Source: Terriglobia bacterium
GTDB lineage: Bacteria > Acidobacteriota > Terriglobia > Bryobacterales > Bryobacteraceae
Length of the DNA: 38,464 nucleotides
Direction of reading: 5' to 3'
Assembly (NCBI GenBank): GCA_021325175.1
Contig: JAJPHS010000098.1
Coordinates: forward strand, 1-38,464
The notes under the pieces are model-generated. The model ran no database searches, had not been told where the DNA came from, and saw nothing but the letters and a program-made list of their open reading frames with translations. The position numbers were made by a program, and so were the translations under genes. Shown one piece after another: positions 32,802 to 38,464 of this stretch. The first letter of the stretch is position 1. Each line of letters opens with the position of its first letter.

Positions 32802-35800
32802 ATGTCTCGGAAAACTTGGGTTAAGGTGATTACGGGCGCGGTTCTCACCGCGGCGGCGGCGCTAGGGGCGACGTTTGGTACGGTGGTGCCGATCGGCGGT
32901 CAGGCGACCGATATCGCTCTTGATGAAGCGCGCGGCGTTCTCTACATCGCCAACTTCACCGCGAATCGCATCGATGTGATGCAACTGGCGAATCAGACCA
33001 TTCAGACGTCGATCAATGTTAACCCCAACCCCAATTCGATTTCGCTTTCCCCCGATGGGCACTGGCTGCTGGTTGCGCATTTCGGCAACAACAGCGCGCC
33101 GGCGAGTCCAACAAATGCCCTGACGCTGATTGACCTGACGGCCAACAATTCTAAGCAGGTGATCTCGCTCGGCAATCCGCCGCTGGGGGTGGCTTTCGGA
33201 ATCGACGATAACGCCTTGGTGGTTACCACCAATGAATTTATCCAGTTCAATCCGGCTCTCGGAACCACGCAGACGCTGCAAACCATCGCGCAGGTCGCCA
33301 CCAACGCGATTCCGCAGCCGCCGGGGACGTTCGCCAATCAGTTCGCGCAGGCCTCGGTCGCGGCATCACGCGACGGCCTGACCATCGCCGGTTTCGGGGG
33401 CACCAGCCCCTACCTCCTGTTCCGCTACAACGTTGGGACCAAGGTGATTACGGGTTCCTTCTACACTTCGCAGCCGCCGGCCGGCCCGCGCGTGGTCAGC
33501 GTCGCCGACGACGGATCGATCACTTCTTTTGCCTGGTGGGTCGCCGACGCGAAGCTGAATACGGTGGCGCAATGGGGCAACGCATCCGGACTGCTGAACG
33601 TCGGCACGACCGTCGTCGATTCCTCACGCAGCTTGATTTACGCACAGATTCCGCCCAGTGGAACGGCGGTGGTAGCCAACAACAATCCGCCCATGCTGAT
33701 GATCAACGACTGGGATAATCTCACCGTGGAGGATCAGCTTTATCTGCCGGAAAACTTCGCCGGGAAGGCGCTGCTCAGCAACGATCACAACACCATTTAC
33801 GGCATCTCCGATAGCGGCGTGATGATTCTCCCTATTGGCAATCTGGCCAGCTATCCGCGCGTGAAAGCGACAACGCCCGATCTGGTTTTCCGCGGAAACT
33901 TCTGCGATCGCAGCGTCAATACCCAGACGCTGACCATCGTCGATCCGGGCGGCGGAAGCACGCCCTTCTCGATTTCGGCTCCGAACGGCATCCGCGTATC
34001 GCCGTCGAACGGCGTGACGCCGGCCGTGGTTTCCGTCTCCGTCGATCCGAACGTTTTCGCCAATCGGAAAGGCACCGTGGCGGCGGCGCTGACCATCAGT
34101 TCGAGCGCGGCGATCAACTTCCCGGTGCCGGTGCGGGTGCTGATCAGCTCACCCGATCCTTCGCAGCGCGGCTCGTTTGTCGATATTCCCGGCCGCGTCG
34201 TGGACATCGCGGCGGATCCCAAACGCCAGCTTTTTTACGTCCTGCGCCAGGATCAGAATCAGGTTCTGGTGTACAGCGAAGGCAATAACACGCTGCAAGC
34301 GATCCTTCGCACCTGCACCACGCCGACCAGCATGGCGATCACCTTCGATCAGCAGGATCTGCTGGTCGGTTGCGACAACTCCCATTACATGAATGTTTTC
34401 GATCTGGACCTGTTGCAGGCGCAAACGCCGGTGTATCTGCCCTGGGATTACGTGGAAAGCATCGCGACTTCCTCCAACGCGATTCTGGCCATGGTGCGAA
34501 CCGCCGATGGGTCGGGTCCGAAGATCGATCAGATCGACCTGGTTACGCATTCGGCCAGCCGCCTGCCGTCGCTGGGCGTGTGGCAGAATCAGTTGACGCA
34601 GGATACGGTGCTCACCAGTTCGAGCAACGGCGCCAATATTCTGGCGGTGGGAGCGGACGGCTCCGTGCTGATCTATAGCGCGGTGGCGGGAACTTTTACT
34701 GTGTCGCGCCACGATTTCACCAGCCTCAGCGGATCTTACGCCGCGTCGAATTTCAATCAATACGAAGTCGGCAACCATCTTCTGGACAGCTCCGGCGTGC
34801 CGAAGATGACGATTTCGACCAGCACCGGTTCGCCCTCGGGATTCGCTTTCGTCAATCAAACCGGATACTTCACGACGGCGCTTAACACCTCCAGCCCGGG
34901 AACGATCGCCCAGGTCGACACGGCGCGGGGTACGTCGATCCAGCCGACGGCCATGATCGAGGCGCCGATTCTCGGCAATGGCGCTTTGTCCGCATCCAAC
35001 ACCCAGAACTGCACAACGAACACCACCACCAACGCCACGAACACGATCACGATGCTCACCTGCGTCATCGGCACCACGGAAACGCAAACGATCACGACGT
35101 GCCCGATCAATTCCACGAACAACTGCAACACCACCAATACGGTGGGCGTCGTGGGCAGCCCGAGCTTCGGACTGTTCTCGCCGTCGGTTTATTCGGCTTT
35201 CACTCGCAGCCTGGCGCCGCTGCCGGACCAGAGCGAGATCGTCGCGCTGACGACGTCCGGATTCACGGTTCTGCCGTGGACCTACGCCGCCTCGGTCGCC
35301 GCGCCGCAGATCACGAAAGTGGCCAGCGCGGCCGATGGCTCCTCGCCGGTCGCGCCGGGCGGCCTGGTTTCGATTTTCGGCAACCAGCTCAATCCGACCA
35401 ATCTCGCCACCAGCCAGATCCCGCTGCCGACGGCTCTCGCCAATAGCTGCCTGACTGTGAACGGCCAGCCGATGCCCTTGGTTTTCGTTTCGCCGACACA
35501 GATCAACGCGCAGATGCCGACCGAGGCGGTGGGCGCAGTGACGCTGAACGTGCACACGCCGGGCGGCGTGAGCGACAACTACAACATCGTCGTGAATCCG
35601 ACGGCTCCGGCCGTGTTCATGAGCGGCGTGGCTGGCCCGCAGACGAATCTGCCGACGGTGGTGCGCGACGCCAATAACACGCTGGTGACCGATTCGAATC
35701 CGATTCATCGCGGCGACACGGTGACCATTTATCTGACCGGCATCGGCCAGACGGCGCCGGTGGTCGGCGACGGCCTGCCCGCGCCGGTGAGCCCGCTGGC

Positions 35801-35999
35801 GATCGCCGTTCAGCCGCCCGCCGTGCAATTGGGCGGCGTGAACCTGCCGGTGAACTTCGCCGGTCTTGCTCCCGGACAGGTAGGCGTGGGCCAGATCAAC
35901 GTGACCATTCCGAGCAATGTTCCGGAAGGATTGAACATGCCGCTGACGATTAGTCAGGGCGGTTCGGTGCAGGCGCTCTCGCTGCGCGTTGTGCAGTAA
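32802..35999 (+). CDS. Secreted beta-propeller protein with Solibacter-type TIGR03437 C-terminal domain
   Basis: 1065 aa. After a signal peptide (about 25 residues) come YVTN-like propeller repeats (GVLYIANFTANRIDVMQL; SISLSPDGHWLLVAHFG; later LFYVLRQDQNQVLVYSEGN) in two blocks, about 30-350 and 460-720, separated by an Ig-like segment (about 350-450). Residues about 732-782 are a Thr/Asn-rich low-complexity insert with four cysteines. The C-terminus from about 835 (APGGLVSIFGNQLNP ... TIYLTGIGQTAPVVGDGLPA ... GLAPGQVGVGQINVTIP) is the TIGR03437 domain, strongly expanded in Solibacter relatives. Probably extracellular or surface-attached; role unknown. Confidence 0.88.
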   Translation: MSRKTWVKVITGAVLTAAAALGATFGTVVPIGGQATDIALDEARGVLYIANFTANRIDVMQLANQTIQTSINVNPNPNSISLSPDGHWLLVAHFGNNSAPASPTNALTLIDLTANNSKQVISLGNPPLGVAFGIDDNALVVTTNEFIQFNPALGTTQTLQTIAQVATNAIPQPPGTFANQFAQASVAASRDGLTIAGFGGTSPYLLFRYNVGTKVITGSFYTSQPPAGPRVVSVADDGSITSFAWWVADAKLNTVAQWGNASGLLNVGTTVVDSSRSLIYAQIPPSGTAVVANNNPPMLMINDWDNLTVEDQLYLPENFAGKALLSNDHNTIYGISDSGVMILPIGNLASYPRVKATTPDLVFRGNFCDRSVNTQTLTIVDPGGGSTPFSISAPNGIRVSPSNGVTPAVVSVSVDPNVFANRKGTVAAALTISSSAAINFPVPVRVLISSPDPSQRGSFVDIPGRVVDIAADPKRQLFYVLRQDQNQVLVYSEGNNTLQAILRTCTTPTSMAITFDQQDLLVGCDNSHYMNVFDLDLLQAQTPVYLPWDYVESIATSSNAILAMVRTADGSGPKIDQIDLVTHSASRLPSLGVWQNQLTQDTVLTSSSNGANILAVGADGSVLIYSAVAGTFTVSRHDFTSLSGSYAASNFNQYEVGNHLLDSSGVPKMTISTSTGSPSGFAFVNQTGYFTTALNTSSPGTIAQVDTARGTSIQPTAMIEAPILGNGALSASNTQNCTTNTTTNATNTITMLTCVIGTTETQTITTCPINSTNNCNTTNTVGVVGSPSFGLFSPSVYSAFTRSLAPLPDQSEIVALTTSGFTVLPWTYAASVAAPQITKVASAADGSSPVAPGGLVSIFGNQLNPTNLATSQIPLPTALANSCLTVNGQPMPLVFVSPTQINAQMPTEAVGAVTLNVHTPGGVSDNYNIVVNPTAPAVFMSGVAGPQTNLPTVVRDANNTLVTDSNPIHRGDTVTIYLTGIGQTAPVVGDGLPAPVSPLAIAVQPPAVQLGGVNLPVNFAGLAPGQVGVGQINVTIPSNVPEGLNMPLTISQGGSVQALSLRVVQ

Positions 36000-36023
36000 C
36001 CGGTGTGATCCATAAGGGCGGCC

Positions 36024-36050
36024 TTCAGCGCTCCGCGTACGCGGGCTGAA
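36024..36050 (+). terminator. Palindrome-centred hairpin downstream of the beta-propeller gene
   Basis: TTCAGC (36024-36029) pairs with GCTGAA (36045-36050); inside, CCGCGTACGCGG (36033-36044) is a perfect 12-bp palindrome, giving a long stem with a 3-nt GCT bulge. It starts 25 bp after the stop at 35999 and lies 45 bp before the next ATG. There is no T-run, so Rho-independent termination is uncertain; it could stabilise a 3' end or regulate the next gene. Confidence 0.45.
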
Positions 36051-36094
36051 AGCTCCTCCGATAAACGCGGGAAATCTAGAGGAAAGAGGTAAAT

Positions 36095-36745
36095 ATGAAA
36101 TCAGTTCGTATGCTCGTGGTGTCGATGGCGGTGCTCGCGCCGGCGGTGTTTGCCCAGCGCTGGGAGGTCGGCGGAGGTGCCGGAGGCGGATTCTACACGT
36201 CGCAAACGGTCACCGCGCCGACGGGTTCGGCTTCAGCGAAGATCGATAGCAACGTCGCGGCCGGCATGTGGCTCGGCAACAATCGCGCCGATTCGTGGGG
36301 CGGGGAACTGCGCGCGGATTTTCAGCTCGGCTCGCTCGATGTGAACCAGGACGGAACGAAAGCCACGTTCGCCGCGCGGTCCTACGCCTTCCACTACGAT
36401 GTGCTGTGGCACGCCAAGCCGTACGGATCGAAGATCCGGCCGTTCCTCGCCGTGGGCGCCGGCGTCAAAATTTATCAGGGCACGGGCGCGCAGGTCCTCT
36501 ACCAGCCGCTGAGCAACTTCGCGCTGCTCACCCAGGCGCAGGATCTGACTCCGCTGGTCAGCGTGGGAGGCGGCATGAAATTTCAGCTTTCACCGCACAT
36601 GCAGCTTCGCGCCGAGCTGCACGATTACATGACCACGTTTCCCAAGCAGGTGATCGCTCCGGCGCAGGGCGCCCGGATCGGCGGATGGCTACAGGACTTC
36701 GTTCCCACCATCGGCGTGAGCTATACCTCCTCCGACGGCAGATAG
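36095..36745 (+). CDS. Outer-membrane beta-barrel protein
   Basis: 216 aa. A signal peptide (MKSVRMLVVSMAVLAPAVFAQ) is followed by alternating Gly/aromatic strands: RWEVGGGAGGGFYTSQTV, GGELRADFQLGSLDV, YAFHYDVLWHAKP, RPFLAVGAGVKIYQG, LVSVGGGMKFQLSPHMQLRA and a C-terminal VPTIGVSYTSS. This is the pattern of a small 8-strand OmpA/OmpW-like barrel (outer membrane protein beta-barrel domain). It lacks a periplasmic peptidoglycan-binding domain. ATG has GAGG(AAA)GAGG upstream. Function not predictable. Confidence 0.85.
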   Translation: MKSVRMLVVSMAVLAPAVFAQRWEVGGGAGGGFYTSQTVTAPTGSASAKIDSNVAAGMWLGNNRADSWGGELRADFQLGSLDVNQDGTKATFAARSYAFHYDVLWHAKPYGSKIRPFLAVGAGVKIYQGTGAQVLYQPLSNFALLTQAQDLTPLVSVGGGMKFQLSPHMQLRAELHDYMTTFPKQVIAPAQGARIGGWLQDFVPTIGVSYTSSDGR

Positions 36746-36786
36746 AGCATCTACACGATTTTTTCTGAACCGCCGATCACACCGGT

Positions 36787-37119
36787 ATGAATGGTTTCGA
36801 GGGCACGCCGCTGAACATGACCACGCTGCTGGTGGTGGCCCTGGCCTTCGTTTCACTGTTCCTCATTTTCCGCAAGCGCTACGATAGCAACCTTCCGCTG
36901 CTGTTTTACGGCGTGGCGGCGCTGTTCAGCAATTTATCCGATCGCGAATTGAATCCGTATCTTCTTTACACCGGCCTGATCTTCGCCTTGCTGCTCCGCT
37001 TTGAGTTTCTGAACTCGGCCTTTTCAAAACTCATTGCCTTTCTGTCCATCGGTTCCATGAGTCTGATTATCTGGATCTTTTTGTCCGAAGTTTTTGGCGA
37101 CGGCTCGCCACCCTTCTAG
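36787..37119 (+). CDS. Small integral membrane protein of unknown function
   Basis: 110 aa with three or four hydrophobic segments (TTLLVVALAFVSLFLIF, LLFYGVAALFSN, LLYTGLIFALLLRF, LIAFLSIGSMSLIIWIFL). A short FRKRYDSN loop separates the first two. No family is recognised. It follows the beta-barrel gene by 41 bp on the same strand. No clear ribosome-binding site, and an in-frame Met11 is a possible alternative start. Confidence 0.65.
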   Translation: MNGFEGTPLNMTTLLVVALAFVSLFLIFRKRYDSNLPLLFYGVAALFSNLSDRELNPYLLYTGLIFALLLRFEFLNSAFSKLIAFLSIGSMSLIIWIFLSEVFGDGSPPF

Positions 37120-37191
37120 CGCCGGCGAACTGCGTCGCGCTTTCACCATCAAACGTGCAGATTCAATTTAATGGGCTGATATTAGGCGGGG

Positions 37192-37695
37192 TTAAATGAA
37201 CATCTCTTCGTCGGCCGTTGCGTGGATCGGGCCGTCGCGCCTGCCACGCAGCAGATAGTTGACGCCGGCCCGAATTCCCGCCGCCACGCCCTGGATCTCC
37301 CGAAGCGGCTTCATCACTCCGCTATGGACCACAGCAACCGCCTCCTGGGCGCGCTGCATAGTGTCGTCGATCACCATCTCGGCCCGTTCCAATTGTACTT
37401 TTGCGCGCGCCGTCGCATCCTCCAGCACTTCGTCCACGCGCGCCAATTGCTTCTTGGTCGAATCGAGAATTTCGTTCGTCTTCACCGTAATGTCGTGGAT
37501 CTGCGTTTTGCTGTCCTCGACCACCGCGCGCGAACTTTCCACCAAGGCGTCGATCTTCGGAAGCAGCGGTATGGCCCGCTGCTCCAGCGATTTGGTCGCG
37601 CGATAAATTCCGAACAACATTCCGGCCTGGATGCACAAGGCCACGGCGGCGACAAAGACGAACGCCGCGATGATTATCAGCAGGGTCTGGTCCAT
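37192..37695 (-). CDS. Membrane-anchored coiled-coil protein (DUF948-like)
   Basis: 167 aa. One N-terminal membrane helix (LLIIIAAFVFVAAVALCIQA) followed by a long amphipathic helical region (about 35-130: TVKTNEILDSTKKQLARVDE, VQLERAEMVIDDTMQRAQEA) and GVMKPLREIQGVAAGIRAGV near the C-terminus. This matches the architecture of DUF948 proteins, which often accompany YtxH-type stress proteins, as here (the YtxH gene is 18 bp upstream). Likely envelope-associated; function unknown. Confidence 0.78.
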   Translation of the reverse strand: MDQTLLIIIAAFVFVAAVALCIQAGMLFGIYRATKSLEQRAIPLLPKIDALVESSRAVVEDSKTQIHDITVKTNEILDSTKKQLARVDEVLEDATARAKVQLERAEMVIDDTMQRAQEAVAVVHSGVMKPLREIQGVAAGIRAGVNYLLRGRRDGPIHATADEEMFI

Positions 37696-37713
37696 AGTCG
37701 TTAATTTGACGCT

Positions 37714-38028
37714 TTATTGTCCGGGCGTGTTCCCCGGCGTATTGACCGGCGTGTTCACGGCTTCACGGTAAGCCTGGCGGCCCGCGTCCACCGCCGCGTT
37801 CAGATTTTCTTTATGCCGCTGTATCGTCTGTTTTCCCCGTTCGATGGCCTCGGCGGCCTGCTCGCGCAGCTCCGTCCCGCGGCGCTTTACGTAATCCGCG
37901 CTCTCGTTCGCTTTATTGCGGATGATCTCCCGGGTCTCCTGGCCCGATTTCGGCGCGAACAGCACCCCGACCGCCACGCCTAAACCTAAACCGAGGAAAA
38001 AATAAGAAATGCGATTATCGTCCTCCAT
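37714..38028 (-). CDS. YtxH-domain protein
   Basis: 104 aa. The YtxH pattern is clear: a short glycine-rich hydrophobic N-terminal segment (FFLGLGLGVAVGVLFAPKSG, residues about 10-29) with the diagnostic Ala-Pro-Lys-Ser-Gly, then a helical charged region (ETREIIRNKANESADYVKRR). The last residues NTPVNTPGNTPGQ come from a 12-nt repeat. The family is stress-associated in Bacillus. Good AAGGAG lies before ATG 38028. Confidence 0.88.
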   Translation of the reverse strand: MEDDNRISYFFLGLGLGVAVGVLFAPKSGQETREIIRNKANESADYVKRRGTELREQAAEAIERGKQTIQRHKENLNAAVDAGRQAYREAVNTPVNTPGNTPGQ

Positions 38029-38065
38029 TACGCTACTCCTTCCGCTTTGAAGTTACACCATTTAA

Positions 38066-38071
38066 AGAATA
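38066..38071 (-). promoter_or_regulatory. Extended -10 promoter for the ytxH-like operon
   Basis: On the minus strand TGG-TATTCT (TATTCT = complement of 38066-38071) matches an extended -10 (TGn directly before the hexamer), 37 bases before ATG 38028, leaving room for the AAGGAG ribosome-binding site. The -35 is weak. Confidence 0.4.
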
Positions 38072-38123
38072 CCAGTCACGCCGCGTTTCTGTTGGTTGTA
38101 CGCTGGGAAGGAAACAGTTACCC

Positions 38124-38464
38124 GTGCCGCGCATCCCGAAGCCGCTCAATTTGGACGAGCTGATGAACTACGCCGCCCGCGCGCTGTCCGCGCGAGCGCA
38201 GACGTCCTCGGAGCTGCGCGAAAAGCTGAAACGGCGCGCCGCGCGGCGCGACGATGTCGAGGAAGTGCTGCGCCGCCTCAAGGACTCCGGATTCCTCAAC
38301 GACCAGCGCTTCGCCGAATCGTTCGCGGCCTGGCGGCGCGAAAATCAGGGCTTCGGAAAGGCGCGCGTCATGCGGGACCTGATGGCCCGCCGCGTGGCGC
38401 CCGCGCTGGCGCGCCAGACGGCGGACGCCGCGTATCAATCCACCGACGAAATCGCCCTCATCGA
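38124..38464 (+). CDS. recX: Regulatory protein RecX (5' part)
   Basis: 113 codons from GTG 38124 to the right edge; the gene continues outside. GGAAGGAAAC lies about 10-19 bases upstream. The translation shows the three-helix RecX repeats: YAARALSARAQTSSELREKL, KRRAARRDDVEEVLRRLKDS, GFLNDQRFAESFAAWRRENQ and the conserved GFGKARVMRDLMARRV. RecX binds RecA filaments and limits their activity. No recA is within the window. Confidence 0.9.
   Translation, partial: MPRIPKPLNLDELMNYAARALSARAQTSSELREKLKRRAARRDDVEEVLRRLKDSGFLNDQRFAESFAAWRRENQGFGKARVMRDLMARRVAPALARQTADAAYQSTDEIALI

Noticed and set aside
34149..35828. 559-aa minus-strand open frame opposite the beta-propeller gene
   Set aside because: Arg/His-rich shadow; the plus strand has a continuous secreted protein with the TIGR03437 domain.
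1..38464. tRNA, rRNA, CRISPR array, insertion sequence or prophage
   Set aside because: No cloverleaf with a conserved T-loop, no regularly spaced repeats, and no transposase, integrase or phage structural motifs were seen on either strand.

Overview
The window looks like a chromosomal segment from a high-GC acidobacterium of the Solibacter/Bryobacter lineage. This is inferred from gene content: a long secreted beta-propeller protein ending in the Solibacter-type C-terminal domain (TIGR03437), a PSD1/DUF1553 plus DUF1501 pair, a zinc-dependent phospholipase C-like secreted protein, an IorAB-type molybdoenzyme, and a Tad/Cpa-type pilus locus. I see no rRNA, tRNA, CRISPR array, transposase, integrase or phage genes. 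Coding density is very high: genes often overlap by 1-11 bp and several convergent pairs are separated by only 1-2 bp.

Layout. 1-594: the start of a leftward gene (AsmA-like N-terminus) and a rightward secreted cupin. 597-5420 (leftward): amidohydrolase, SAM methyltransferase, and the 2Fe-2S and molybdopterin subunits of an IorAB-like hydroxylase/dehydrogenase. 5421-5630: divergent intergenic region with a strong hairpin and a possible gene relic. 5631-7558 (rightward): SDR reductase and secreted Zn-PLC-like protein. 7560-8593 (leftward): two small secreted proteins of unknown function. 8648-11692 (rightward): TIGR00300-type ornithine cyclodeaminase-like enzyme, QueF, and a coiled-coil methyltransferase. 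11668-19645 (leftward): a six-gene train of PSD1 c-type cytochrome protein, DUF1501, TldD, PmbA, DUF2393 membrane protein and a stand-alone receiver. 19804-23071 (rightward): M16 peptidase and guanine-deaminase-like enzyme.

23127-32416 (rightward) is the most coherent system: a polytopic GT-C-like membrane protein, an 88-aa unknown protein, prepilin peptidase (CpaA), CpaB, secretin CpaC, CpaE/TadZ-like ATPase, CpaF motor ATPase, TadB and TadC. The set encodes peptidase, outer-membrane channel, motor and inner-membrane platform, but no Flp pilin, TadE/F pseudopilin or TadD pilotin is visible here. A large inverted repeat and a 30-aa single-span micro-protein follow. 32802-37119: the TIGR03437 beta-propeller protein, an outer-membrane beta-barrel and a small membrane protein. 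37192-38028 (leftward): a YtxH protein and a coiled-coil membrane protein, probably envelope/stress functions. 38124-end: 5' part of recX.

I found no clearly new defence or mobile system. The best leads are the pilin-less Tad locus with its unknown small partners, the micro-protein, the ornithine cyclodeaminase-queF-methyltransferase operon, the PSD1-to-receiver gene train, and a recurring arrangement of -10-like boxes only 6-11 bp from start codons, which suggests leaderless transcripts.
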